DNA of 64,000 bases from Pseudoflavitalea sp. G-6-1-2 (GTDB lineage: Bacteria > Bacteroidota > Bacteroidia > Chitinophagales > Chitinophagaceae): positions 1,364,001 to 1,428,000 of the forward strand of contig NZ_JABBGB010000003.1 of assembly GCF_012927185.1 (NCBI RefSeq). The letters are read 5' to 3'. Shown here piece after piece: positions 7,888 to 16,952 of the stretch. Numbering within the stretch: the first letter of the stretch is position 1; the number at the start of each line of letters is the position of its first letter. The translations under genes were made by a program, and so were the position numbers. Under the pieces are notes generated by a model that saw nothing but the letters and a program-made list of their open reading frames with translations, was not told the origin of the DNA and searched no databases.

Positions 7888-8487
7888 ATGGTTTATTCAG
7901 ACGATGAATTGCTGCAATTGTACAACGATGGCACAGATCGTGGCTTCAATGGAGTTTACGAAAAATTCTGGCTGCAGATCTACCACTACGTACTGCGACT
8001 GGGCCTCACTGTGGAAGATGCAAAAGATATTACTGCAGACACTTTCATAAAACTGTTCAAAAAGCGTAAGACCTTCGATCAGCTGCAAAATATTTACGCC
8101 TATCTGCTCACCACCGCCAGAAACGGCAGCTTCGATTTCGTTAGCCGCAATATCAGAATGGGCAAACTGATCGATGAACTCGAAATACACGAAGGCAATC
8201 AATACGAAGAAGAAGATCCGCAAACAACTGCGTCCTACAACGAAGAAGTAGTGCAGGAAACCATTCGTGCCGTTCTCGAAGAAATAGAAAAACTCCCCAA
8301 TCAGTGCAGAACTATCTTCATGCTGGCTTTTCTTCACGGAAAAAGCAATCCTGAAATTGCAGCCCAGCTGAATATTCAGGAAAAAACTGTGCGCAATCAG
8401 AAACATAAGGCGAGGCAGCATCTCCGCATGACCATCCCACTCAGAAACTGGCTGAAATGCTGGGCCACATTAGTTGTGATGGCTTAG
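7888..8487 (+). CDS. ECF-type RNA polymerase sigma factor
   Basis: 199 residues from the ATG at 7888 (MVYSDDELLQLYNDG); an in-frame TTG at 7834 would add 18 residues of non-sigma-like sequence. Region 2 runs from about 10-85 (FNGVYEKFWLQIYHYVLRLGLTVEDAKDITADTFIKLF) and region 4 from about 125-185 (LPNQCRTIFMLAFLHGKSNPEIAAQLNIQEKTVRNQ). This is the SusC/FecR-associated ECF class of Bacteroidota. It is followed by fecR, STN-susC and susD, so the expected circuit is: outer-membrane receptor senses its substrate, FecR relays, and this factor directs transcription of the locus. Confidence 0.93.
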   Translation: MVYSDDELLQLYNDGTDRGFNGVYEKFWLQIYHYVLRLGLTVEDAKDITADTFIKLFKKRKTFDQLQNIYAYLLTTARNGSFDFVSRNIRMGKLIDELEIHEGNQYEEEDPQTTASYNEEVVQETIRAVLEEIEKLPNQCRTIFMLAFLHGKSNPEIAAQLNIQEKTVRNQKHKARQHLRMTIPLRNWLKCWATLVVMA

Positions 8488-8638
8488 AAAATACACCGTT
8501 ACGCTGCTCTTATTAATTTAACCATGCCCTTCCCGCGGAAATAATCATAAAATAATTTGCAACATTTCTCCTGAAATCTATAGGACAAATGCACCTGATG
8601 CCTGTTTATATATACGTGCCATCAATTCTAATAACCTT

Positions 8639-9940
8639 ATGCCAGATACAGTCAAAAAGATTGCAGGGCTGATATTGAAGTACTGGAGGCAGGAACTGGA
8701 AGAAGAGGAACAGGATGAACTGATCGACTGGGCAAATCGCTCAGCTGCCAACAAACAGACCTTCAACAGGCTTACAGACCCTGATTTTTTGGTGATGCAT
8801 CTCAGAGAGTTGTCCGCCATCAAACAGGAGATCAGAGACCGTATCTGGGCCGATCTGGATATCGTACAAACAGAAGAAGTATCCGAATTACCCTCCGGAA
8901 ATAGTCCTGCCAGGCTCATTCCATGGAAAAGACTTGCTGTTGCCGCGATCATCATCACTGCTGCCGCATTGCTGGTTTTCCGTTTCATCCGGAGCGGATC
9001 ATCCGAACCTGCCGATGTGCTCCTGGTTGAAACAACCGAAGCAATCAGCCATGCCGATTCTCTGCAAGGTGATTATGCTAAAGGAAATGTGCGGTTCGGT
9101 GATGGTTCTTTTGTGAATCTCGATACCATGCAGAACGGATCGGTGCTCACAAAGAGCGGCCTGCGGCTGGAAAAACATGCATCACTGATACAGTTCACCA
9201 GATCGGGCAGCGAAAATAAATCAGACAGCAATCAGATCAGCACCATCAGCACACCCAGAGGAGGCAACTACACCGTACAGTTGCCCGATGGAAGCAGGGT
9301 AAGTCTCAATGCCGTATCCAGTCTCAGTTTCCCGGCAAATTTCGGCAACAATGCACGGGTAGTTACCGTAACAGGTGAAACCGGTTTTAAAGTGAAGAAA
9401 CTTACTGTTGGCGGAAAGAATATTCCCTTCATTGTAAAAACCAGCCGAATGAATATGGAAGTGCTGGGAACAGAGTTCAACGTAAACGTATACCCGAAAG
9501 AAAAACTGGCCCGCGCCACACTCATCGAAGGCAGCCTCCGTGTTTGGAAACAATTGCCCGATGAAGCAGGCAAACCCACTGCCAATGCAAGGCTCGATGT
9601 AATTCTTCAGCCCGGTCAACAGGCACAGGTAAGTAATAACGATGAAGGCGCCGCCACCGGAGGCATCCGCGTAGAGAAAGTGAATACCGGCGATGCCATC
9701 AGCTGGAAGAATGGCGTATACATCTTCTCCGACGTGGATTGCGAAACACTCACCAGAGAACTGCAGCGTTGGTACGACGTGAAATTTGTATATCCCGAAG
9801 GAAAACCAACCATTACTTTCTCCGGAAGGTTCAGCCGCAACACTCCTCTGGAGACCATACTCGAAAGAATCGGAGCATCCACCAATGTGAAGTTCGACCT
9901 GCAGCAATACAATACGGTGTTTGTTACCCCAGGAAAATAA
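8639..9940 (+). CDS. FecR-family anti-sigma factor / signal transducer
   Basis: 433 residues, single-pass inner-membrane protein. The cytoplasmic part (about 1-95) should bind the upstream sigma factor; a membrane helix is visible at about 98-120 (RLAVAAIIITAAALLVFRFI). The periplasmic FecR domain follows (ISTPRGGNYTVQLPDGSRVSLNAVSSLSFP) with VTGETGFKVKK and VLGTEFNVNVYPKE, and the C-terminal DUF4974 subdomain (about 360-430: YIFSDVDCETLTRELQRWYDV, ISFSGRFSRNTPLETILERI type) is predicted to touch the STN domain of the SusC protein. Located 151 bases after the sigma gene and 101 bases before susC. Confidence 0.93.
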   Translation: MPDTVKKIAGLILKYWRQELEEEEQDELIDWANRSAANKQTFNRLTDPDFLVMHLRELSAIKQEIRDRIWADLDIVQTEEVSELPSGNSPARLIPWKRLAVAAIIITAAALLVFRFIRSGSSEPADVLLVETTEAISHADSLQGDYAKGNVRFGDGSFVNLDTMQNGSVLTKSGLRLEKHASLIQFTRSGSENKSDSNQISTISTPRGGNYTVQLPDGSRVSLNAVSSLSFPANFGNNARVVTVTGETGFKVKKLTVGGKNIPFIVKTSRMNMEVLGTEFNVNVYPKEKLARATLIEGSLRVWKQLPDEAGKPTANARLDVILQPGQQAQVSNNDEGAATGGIRVEKVNTGDAISWKNGVYIFSDVDCETLTRELQRWYDVKFVYPEGKPTITFSGRFSRNTPLETILERIGASTNVKFDLQQYNTVFVTPGK

Positions 9941-10004
9941 TTCGGATCTGTCCGCGAACGCATTTTGCACATTGCACCACTAACCATTAACCTGCCTATG
10001 TAGT

Positions 10005-10024
10005 CACCGCCCGAAAGGGCGGTG
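10005..10024 (+). other. GC-rich hairpin in the fecR-susC gap
   Basis: Perfect 8-bp stem CACCGCCC / GGGCGGTG with a GAAA tetraloop, lying 17 bases before the susC ATG. No T run follows, so it is not a standard terminator. It could stabilise the 5' end of a processed susC-susD mRNA, giving more SusC/SusD than FecR, or be a partial terminator. Seen directly; the role is inference. Confidence 0.6.
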
Positions 10025-10041
10025 CTTAAACTATTAGGCAG

Positions 10042-13000
10042 ATGATACAGCACTTTACTATCTCATTTCTGCAAAAGCCTCTGAAACCACTATTGATGGC
10101 TATTCTAGGGCTCCTCTCCGCCACCGGCTATGCACAGTCGAAAATCACCCTCCATTACAAGAATCAACGTTTAGACACAATCTTCAATGCCATCGCCAGG
10201 CAGGCCAACATCGATTTTATCTGCGATGGCCGCAATGTGGGCGCCATCCTCATTCCACGCATCAGCCTCATCGGTGTGGGGCTCGAAGAAGCTGTTCAGA
10301 AAGCATTACGCGGCCTGCCCGTTACTTATGCGTTCATCGGCAACAGCATCGTTATCCGCCTGAATCAACAGTCACCTGCCATTTCTGTTGTGCACCGAAG
10401 CATTCGTTGTACTGTTACCGGAGCACAAAAAGAACCGCTGCCCGGCGCCAGCATCGAACTGATCAAAGCCGCATGGGTATTAACTGCCGATGGTTATGGG
10501 AATTTTGAACTGCAGGGCGTTGCTGCCGACGAAATGCTGCTGATCAGCGCTCAGAACCATCTGCCCATGCGTGTTCCCGTTAGCATGCTGCCCGATACCA
10601 TTGCATTGAAACCAATTTACAAACCGCTGGATGCCGTGGTAGTGCTGAGTCTGGGCAGGCACGCAAGAAGCGAATCGGTCTTATACGAACCAGTCTTTGC
10701 CGGCTCGGAAGTGTTTGCGCCCGGTGATCAGAATATTCTGCAGGGACTGAACGGACGAGTGGCGGGCCTCAGTCTTCAATTGAACTCCGGCATGCCGGAA
10801 GCTTCTCCCAATGTTGATATCCGGGGTGGCAAAACCATGGACAGGCTGGTATCGTCCAGCGACCCGCTGCTGGTGATCGATGGTGCGCCCTTCGATCCCG
10901 GCATTGCTCCGCTGAACCTGCTCTTCTCACCCGCAGGAGGAGGCGATAACAGCAAGGGCATGGCCGCACTCAACTGCATCAACCCAATGGATATAGACAG
11001 TGTAACGGTGCTGAAAGGTCCGGCTGCAACCGCCCTCTACGGCTCCCGCGGCGGCAACGGCGTTATCGAATATTTCACCAAAAGAGCGCGATCCGATAAA
11101 CCGGTATTTTCTCTCAGCATCCTCAGCGGAATAAGACAGGTGGTCCATCTGATGCCGATGTTCAGTTTGCAGCAGTACCGCAATTCGCGGACCGAAGCAT
11201 TCAGCAACGATGGCATTAGCATCACCGATAAGAATGCTCCAGATCTGAACTCCTGGGGCAACAGCTATACCGACTTCGGTAAACGATACACCGGCCATAA
11301 CAGCGGCCTGATAAATCTGCAACTGAATTATGCAGGAGCACTGCATGGCATACGATACTATCTCGGCGCCGGAATGAAGAAAGAGGGCGCTGTATCCGGC
11401 CTCGGCCTCGGCAGCCGGCAATTCAATCTGCGCGTCAACCTTAGTCGTGTTTCTGCATCGGGCAAGATCGAATGGCTGTTCAATAATTATCTGTCGGGTC
11501 AATCGCTGAACACTACTCAGTACGATCTTACCCGTTATATCATCATGCCACCGAATTATCCGCTGTACGACAGCAGCGGGCGCTTATTCTTCACCGGTTT
11601 CAACAGGCTTCCGAACCCCGATGCCATGGCCATGAAACGCTACGATTTTGCGAACAGCTACGGTTCTTCCAATCTGCGGGTAAATGTGAAACTGCTGCCG
11701 CACCTTGAGTTGCACAGCACCATCAGCCTCTCGAAACTGGTGATACGCGAGCACTCCACCAATCCCGCAGCATCCAATGCGCCATCCACCCAACCGATGG
11801 GAGAGGCTGCATTTGCCAGAACCGTAATGAAAGGACTTTTCCTTCAAACCTATGCCAGCTATGAAATTATTACAACCGGCTTCGAAGCCAGGCTGATGGC
11901 CGGTACCAGCTGGCAACAGCGGAACACCGGCACCTGCACGCGATACGGATATGAGTATAACAGCGACGAACACCTGAATAATCCCGACAGCGCAGGCAGA
12001 CTGGATAAACAGGCTCCCGTGAACAGCCGCTACAAATACGGATCTGTGTTTTCATCGGGTATGTTCTCTTTCAAGAAGAAATATCTGCTGCAATTCACGG
12101 GCAGAGCAGATGCCAGCAGCAGGGTCGGTCCAAAAAAACAACTGGCGCTCTTCCCTTCAGCAGCTGCCGGCTGGATTGTTTCACAGGAGAACTTCTTCAG
12201 AAAATGGGTAAGCTTCGTTAATTTCCTCAAGCTCTCTTTTACTGCCGGCAGAAGCGGCAATGATGTGATCGGCGATCGAAGGTTCGACGGCTCCTGGGTG
12301 GAAGACGGTACCATGGAAGGTATGATCATCTATCAGCCTCAAACACCCTACAATCCTGCATTCGGATGGGAGCTGAACAAAGAACTGGAAGCAACGCTGG
12401 AGATAGGTTTGCTGAACGAACGCCTGCAGGTGATCGCCAGCGCCTACCGCAATCGCAGTACCAATCTGCTGATGCGCACCCGCCTCAGCGACCAGACAGG
12501 TTACAGAAGTATGGTGTCGAATGTGGATGTAGAACTGGAAAACCGGGGCATCGAGCTCACCACGAGTTATCGCGGGGACAGAAACAAAAAGCTGAACTGG
12601 GAAATCTCCTTCAATATAACTCTTCCGGATAACCGCTTACTGAAACTGCCTGCAGAGGTAGCTGCCGAATATCCTGGCTTGTTCGAGGTGGGCCGTTCGG
12701 TGCAGGCATACAGCGCCTACAAATGGCTGGGCGTTGATCCGGACAATGGTAATGGCCGTTTTGCCGATGAAGACAAAAACGGACAGTTCCCATCTGCCGG
12801 AGATCTCCGTTTTCGTGGAGACCTCGATCCTCGTTTCTACGGCGGATGCAGAACGGGTCTCCATTACAAAGGCTTCAGCCTGATGCTCGATCTCTATTTC
12901 AGAACGCAGACCGGCAGAAACTATCTCTGGTACACCGGCAATCTGGTAGCAGGCCGCGCCAATAACCAACCATTGGAAGAATGGGACCGCTGGCGCGAAG

Positions 13001-13314
13001 CGGGCGATCTCAGTGGCAATATGAAATTCACTACTGCCGGCGCTGGCGCCATTCCGGATGCCAAACGCTGGAAATCCATGTCCGATGCGGCATACAGCGA
13101 TGCCAGCTATCTGCGTTGCAAAGCTGTTATGCTGAGTTACGACTGGAATATGAAACAATTCAAAATGGCCGGCATTCAGTCGGCGAGGATCTATCTCAAT
13201 GCAGCAAACCTATTCACTATTACGGGGTTTAAGGGCCACGACCCGGAAACACAGGGCCTCTTCAGCCTGCCGCCGCTCAGGCAACTGACGGCAGGCATCG
13301 AACTCCGGTTATAA
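10042..13314 (+). CDS. SusC/RagA-family TonB-dependent receptor with STN signalling domain
   Basis: 1090 residues, outer membrane. Signal peptide to about residue 32 (LLSATGYAQ). The STN domain follows (about 36-105: LHYKNQRLDTIFNAIARQANIDF ... VGLEEAVQKALRGLPVTYAF), then a carboxypeptidase-regulatory-like beta domain (about 113-190, GAQKEPLPGASIELI), the plug (about 215-340, with NILQGLNGRVAGLSLQL and VLKGPAATALYGSRGGNGVIEY) and a 22-strand-type barrel ending in ELRL. STN means it signals to FecR. With the SusD partner it should import a large substrate; no glycosidase nearby identifies it. Base composition is slightly more GC-rich than the RHS region. Confidence 0.95.
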   Translation: MIQHFTISFLQKPLKPLLMAILGLLSATGYAQSKITLHYKNQRLDTIFNAIARQANIDFICDGRNVGAILIPRISLIGVGLEEAVQKALRGLPVTYAFIGNSIVIRLNQQSPAISVVHRSIRCTVTGAQKEPLPGASIELIKAAWVLTADGYGNFELQGVAADEMLLISAQNHLPMRVPVSMLPDTIALKPIYKPLDAVVVLSLGRHARSESVLYEPVFAGSEVFAPGDQNILQGLNGRVAGLSLQLNSGMPEASPNVDIRGGKTMDRLVSSSDPLLVIDGAPFDPGIAPLNLLFSPAGGGDNSKGMAALNCINPMDIDSVTVLKGPAATALYGSRGGNGVIEYFTKRARSDKPVFSLSILSGIRQVVHLMPMFSLQQYRNSRTEAFSNDGISITDKNAPDLNSWGNSYTDFGKRYTGHNSGLINLQLNYAGALHGIRYYLGAGMKKEGAVSGLGLGSRQFNLRVNLSRVSASGKIEWLFNNYLSGQSLNTTQYDLTRYIIMPPNYPLYDSSGRLFFTGFNRLPNPDAMAMKRYDFANSYGSSNLRVNVKLLPHLELHSTISLSKLVIREHSTNPAASNAPSTQPMGEAAFARTVMKGLFLQTYASYEIITTGFEARLMAGTSWQQRNTGTCTRYGYEYNSDEHLNNPDSAGRLDKQAPVNSRYKYGSVFSSGMFSFKKKYLLQFTGRADASSRVGPKKQLALFPSAAAGWIVSQENFFRKWVSFVNFLKLSFTAGRSGNDVIGDRRFDGSWVEDGTMEGMIIYQPQTPYNPAFGWELNKELEATLEIGLLNERLQVIASAYRNRSTNLLMRTRLSDQTGYRSMVSNVDVELENRGIELTTSYRGDRNKKLNWEISFNITLPDNRLLKLPAEVAAEYPGLFEVGRSVQAYSAYKWLGVDPDNGNGRFADEDKNGQFPSAGDLRFRGDLDPRFYGGCRTGLHYKGFSLMLDLYFRTQTGRNYLWYTGNLVAGRANNQPLEEWDRWREAGDLSGNMKFTTAGAGAIPDAKRWKSMSDAAYSDASYLRCKAVMLSYDWNMKQFKMAGIQSARIYLNAANLFTITGFKGHDPETQGLFSLPPLRQLTAGIELRL

Positions 13315-13328
13315 ATTCAAACTGTTTT

Positions 13329-14726
13329 ATGTTCTACAGGTTAAGGCTCAGATCGATGGCAGCAACAGTAATGCTCGCGGGATGTCTCCCGGCCGGCATA
13401 ACATCCTGCAAAAAACTGGTGGCCGTGCCTCCGCCAGACGATAAACTTCCTACCAGAAAAGTATTCACCAGTCTGCCGCAGGCAACCGGTGCAGTGATTG
13501 GCATGTATGGCGCCATCACCAGCAGTCCGCTGTTTATTTCCAATGCCGGGCTCTCCGTATATCCGGCCCTCGTAGCAGATGAATTCACCGTTAACAATAC
13601 TTCGGACAAAGACCTCAGGGGCTTCGCCGCAAACGATATCAGTCCGGATGACGATATCGGACTTGGCGCCAATCTCTGGTCCGCCAGTTACCGCATCATC
13701 GGTCATGCCAACAATGTGCTCGAAGGACTGCTCGGCTCTCCCTTGCCGGAAAGCGAGAAAGCGCCCCTGCGCGGAGAAGCACTGGTGATCCGTGCCTGGC
13801 ATTATTTCTATCTCTGCCTTCTTTTCGGCGATGTACCGTTGATTACAGACACCGATGTGGAACGCAACAATAAACTGCCCCGCAGTCCCAAAGAGCAGGT
13901 GATAGCACAGGTGCTCAGCGATCTCGAGGAAGCGCTCGGTCTGCTGCCCGACAATTACCGGGGTGATGGAAAACTTCGGGTGAACAAAGCCGTGGCAAGA
14001 AGTCTGCTTGCAAGGCAGGCATTGTTCAATCAGCGATGGGAGCAGGCCGATTATTATGCCGGTACCGTGATCAATGATGATCGCTTCAGGCTCGAAGAAA
14101 ATCTCCGCACTGTTTTCAGTACCGGCAGCCGCGAAGCCATCTGGCAGTTTACGGCAAGGCCGGAAGATCCTTTTGCTACGGCAGCAGCAGGCGTGTTTGT
14201 GCCGTCCACTCCGGCAGAGCAGCCTCACTTTGTTGTAACCAGATCATTGAACAATGCATTCGAAACCGGAGACCGCCGAAAAACAGACTGGCTGGGACAA
14301 AGCGCATCCGGTCAGCCACTGTATTATCCTTTCAAATACACGCAGCGCGAAGGTTTTCCGCGCAGGGAAGGCAATGTGCTGATCCGGTTGGGAGAAGTGC
14401 TGCTGATACGTGCCGAAGCGAGGGCAAGAATGGACAGGAGTGAAGAAGCCTGGCAAGACCTCAACAGGGTGCGCCTCCGCGCGGGATTGCCTGCTCTGTC
14501 GGGTAACAAACAGCAGCTGATCCGTGCCGTTATCAACGAACGCAGGCTCGAACTGATGGGGGAGAATGGCAGCCGCTGGTTCGATCTCAAACGAACCGGT
14601 GAAATAGATAAAGTGATGCGCGAAGAAAAAGGCAGCAGCTGGCAATCCACCGATGCGCTGTTTCCCATTCCGGCGAGCCAGATCAGGATCAATAGCAACC
14701 TTACGCAGAATGCGGGCTATTATTGA
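13329..14726 (+). CDS. SusD/RagB-family nutrient-binding lipoprotein
   Basis: 465 residues. It begins 14 bases after susC and forms the lid of the SusCD importer on the cell surface. There are two possible lipid cysteines, Cys19 (LAGC) and Cys27 (ITSCKKL); the second fits the usual SusD pattern. TPR-like helices typical of SusD are visible (LRGEALVIRAWHYFYLCLLFGDVPLI; RNNKLPRSPKEQVIAQVLSDLEEAL; RVNKAVARSLLARQALF), and the C-terminal RagB segment has VLLIRAEARARM, RRLELMGENGSRWFDLKRTG and ALFPIPASQIRINSNLTQN. Short for the family. Substrate unknown. Confidence 0.95.
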   Translation: MFYRLRLRSMAATVMLAGCLPAGITSCKKLVAVPPPDDKLPTRKVFTSLPQATGAVIGMYGAITSSPLFISNAGLSVYPALVADEFTVNNTSDKDLRGFAANDISPDDDIGLGANLWSASYRIIGHANNVLEGLLGSPLPESEKAPLRGEALVIRAWHYFYLCLLFGDVPLITDTDVERNNKLPRSPKEQVIAQVLSDLEEALGLLPDNYRGDGKLRVNKAVARSLLARQALFNQRWEQADYYAGTVINDDRFRLEENLRTVFSTGSREAIWQFTARPEDPFATAAAGVFVPSTPAEQPHFVVTRSLNNAFETGDRRKTDWLGQSASGQPLYYPFKYTQREGFPRREGNVLIRLGEVLLIRAEARARMDRSEEAWQDLNRVRLRAGLPALSGNKQQLIRAVINERRLELMGENGSRWFDLKRTGEIDKVMREEKGSSWQSTDALFPIPASQIRINSNLTQNAGYY

Positions 14727-14737
14727 GGTGCAGATTA

Positions 14738-15070
14738 TTACGGGTAAGCCTTGTAGATCACTTCATCGCCATACGAGTTATCGGGGAAGCTGGTAAGCGG
14801 ATACACAAATCCCCGCATGCATTCCACCGATTCGCCGTTTCCGCAGGCGCCGTATTCCTTGGCATACGACCTGGTACGGCGGCTGGCGAAGGCCAGTGAA
14901 TAAGAATATACATATCCGTCGGAAGCCACATAATACCAGTAGTATTCCGCTACGTCGTGCTGCGTTGAGGCAGCAACTGGTTTTTCTTTTTTATCCAGCA
15001 CTTTAAAGGCAATGAGAGAGAGGGAGAGGAGAAGGGCCAGGAGGCCGGAGAAAACAGATTGCTTTTTCAT
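14738..15070 (-). CDS. small secreted protein, hypothetical
   Basis: 110 residues from the ATG at 15070 (MKKQSVFSGLLALLLSLSLIAF); starts at 15076 or 15106 are also in frame but lack the compact signal-peptide shape. A signal peptide is followed by DKKEKPVAAS and a Tyr-rich mature part (EYYWYYVASDGYVYSYS). Two cysteines (YGACGNGESVECMRG) could form a disulfide. The pattern resembles small Bacteroidota exported proteins often found in families of divergent paralogues, but I cannot name one. It lies tail to tail with the susD gene, 11 bases away. Confidence 0.5.
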   Translation of the reverse strand: MKKQSVFSGLLALLLSLSLIAFKVLDKKEKPVAASTQHDVAEYYWYYVASDGYVYSYSLAFASRRTRSYAKEYGACGNGESVECMRGFVYPLTSFPDNSYGDEVIYKAYP

Positions 15071-15106
15071 ACCCATAGGTTTAATGGTTGGAGAATAGCA
15101 GTACAA

Positions 15107-16076
15107 ATACCGTGTATCCGGAAGGCCATTGCTGACAGATCCGGTACACGGATTAAAACCAGGAAGGGGCTAAAAGTTGAATAAAATGTGTGGTGTTACG
15201 CAGGTAGTAAAGCCGGTGCGGAGACAGGGGCGGGAACGGAATGCGTATAACGCGGGTGCCGGTAGTGCAGGGTAAGAATATTACCCATGTATGGATTGCC
15301 GGAGCGACAGGGCTTTCCAAAGTATGGCTACGATCAGCCGAAAGACATTTGATTATGTTGACCCTCTGCATCCTGAACATAATCAAAAAATCATCCGGTA
15401 TCACATAGTTTACGCACCACCGGCAACCCGGTTAATACAGCTACTTCTCAAGTGGCCTTATAGTGTGATCGACATAAATGACTAATGTTGAAAAGAACGT
15501 TCACAGTGCTTTCGGCAAGGTCGCTTTTCAGCCGCTGTTCAATTCAAATTTACTGGCAGTATCATCAATGCAGTTATGAAATCGGGAGTAAGACTTTCGT
15601 TAAAAATACCATTGAGTTTCAGCGAGAAACCTTCGTTTTAACACCTAAGTGATAACCCGTAGATATTCGTATAGGCTTAAACGTAATCAGTGGATTTACC
15701 GGATTTTCTTTCGGTGTTTTCACGGTTTTTTTGTAGATTTATGCATCGTCAAAAAAGATCCTGATATCCATCGGAAAATACTGGTTAAGGCTCTACTTTT
15801 TCATGCTCCCTCATCCTTCTTCATTTCCCCAACTTTTTTCAATAGTTCTACGTAAGTGTTTATTACCTGTTGCCATTTGCTGTAACGCAGGATTATGAAC
15901 ATTCAATACTGATTTGTATCTTGCCTCCGCTTATGCAGCTTACCGCATTTTGGCGCGAATATTGCGACCAATGGCCAGACTATTAACGGCCATACCCCCA
16001 ATCTCCTCTGACCGTACCAATCCAAGCCCTGGCTGAAAAACTGCCTTACTTTACTGAAACCAAAAACAATCCCTGT
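15107..16076. other. 970-base stretch without a credible gene
   Basis: Short open frames occur on both strands (for example 15153-15404 and 15649-15855) but have no ATG-supported start with a recognisable N terminus, no domain, and unusual amino-acid composition. The stretch holds a 12-bp inverted repeat (15348-15387), a smaller inverted repeat around 15110-15151 (CCGTGTA / TACACGG), and AT-rich sequence before the DUF6089 gene. It could host an unrecognised small RNA or the remains of a lost gene. Confidence 0.6.
15348..15387. repeat. 12-bp inverted repeat in the large gap
   Basis: TTTGATTATGTT (15348-15359) and its exact complement AACATAATCAAA (15376-15387) are separated by 16 bases. It is AT-rich and not followed by a T run on the plus strand; on the minus strand the outer side carries only a short T-rich sequence. 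Operator, RNA hairpin or chance cannot be told apart here. Confidence 0.5.
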
Positions 16077-16949
16077 ATGCGCAAGCTATTGGTATGGTGC
16101 CTCCTTTTACCGGCGGCAGGATACTCTCAGTCTAAATTCAGCCTCAATCTTTTTGGTGGGTTCTCCAGTTATCAGGGGGATCTGCAGGACAAACGTTTTA
16201 CGCTCGATCAGTCGAATCTGGCCATCGGAGCGGGTCTTCAATATGATTTTACGCCGAACCTTGCCGTTCGCCTCGGCTTCGTTTACGGAAAGCTCGAAGC
16301 AGACGACAAGCAGAACAGCGGCCTCCGCAGATTGCGTAACCTCAATTTCCAGACAAGCCTTTTTGAAACGCACCTATTGATGCAATACACATTATTCGAT
16401 CTCTCTGAGAAGAGGATCTCTCCTTATGTATTTGGTGGTGCAGCACTCTTCCATTTCAATCCGTACACCCACGATCTGAATGGCAATAAATATTACCTGA
16501 AGCCGCTCAGTACAGAAGGGCAGGGTATCATTGCAGGAAGAGACGAATACAGCCTTACCCAATTTGCCATTCCTTTCGGCGTTGGTGTTAAATTTCAGGT
16601 ATCCGAAAAAGTGGGACTCGGCTTTGAAGTGGGCCTGAGAAAAACATTCACCGACTACATCGATGATGTAAGCACAACGTATGTAGATCAGTTTCAGCTG
16701 GCAGCTGCAAAGGGCCCCATGGGTACCAAGGCAGTTGAACTGGCCTATCGTGGAGATGAACTGAAAGAGGGTAACCCTGTTTACCCTGATGCGGGCACAG
16801 TGCGCGGAGGATCCAAACAGAAAGACTGGTACTATTTCACCGGCCTTACCCTCTCCATCAGACTGGGTAGTGGAAACGGTGGCGGTAGCAGCTACTCCGG
16901 TTGGAACGGAAGAAGAAGCAGGCTCGGATGCCCACCCGTTCGACAATAA
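16077..16949 (+). CDS. DUF6089-type outer-membrane beta-barrel protein
   Basis: 290 residues. Signal peptide MRKLLVWCLLLPAAGYSQS, then alternating amphipathic strands of an 8-stranded-type barrel (FSLNLFGGFSSYQGDLQD, LAIGAGLQYDFTPNLAVRLGFVYG, ISPYVFGGAALFHFNP, FAIPFGVGVKFQVSEKVGLGFEVGLRKTFTDYIDDVS). The C terminus (SRLGCPPVRQ) fits the conserved Cys-Pro tail of this family. Function in the family is not firmly established; a structural role in the outer membrane or gliding/secretion machinery has been suggested by context elsewhere, not shown here. The stop is 3 bases from the end of the convergent receiver gene. Confidence 0.8.
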   Translation: MRKLLVWCLLLPAAGYSQSKFSLNLFGGFSSYQGDLQDKRFTLDQSNLAIGAGLQYDFTPNLAVRLGFVYGKLEADDKQNSGLRRLRNLNFQTSLFETHLLMQYTLFDLSEKRISPYVFGGAALFHFNPYTHDLNGNKYYLKPLSTEGQGIIAGRDEYSLTQFAIPFGVGVKFQVSEKVGLGFEVGLRKTFTDYIDDVSTTYVDQFQLAAAKGPMGTKAVELAYRGDELKEGNPVYPDAGTVRGGSKQKDWYYFTGLTLSIRLGSGNGGGSSYSGWNGRRSRLGCPPVRQ

Positions 16950-16952
16950 GAA

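Noticed and set aside
15153-15855. Short open frames in the large gap
   Set aside because: No ATG with a credible N terminus, no recognisable domain, composition unlike neighbouring genes.
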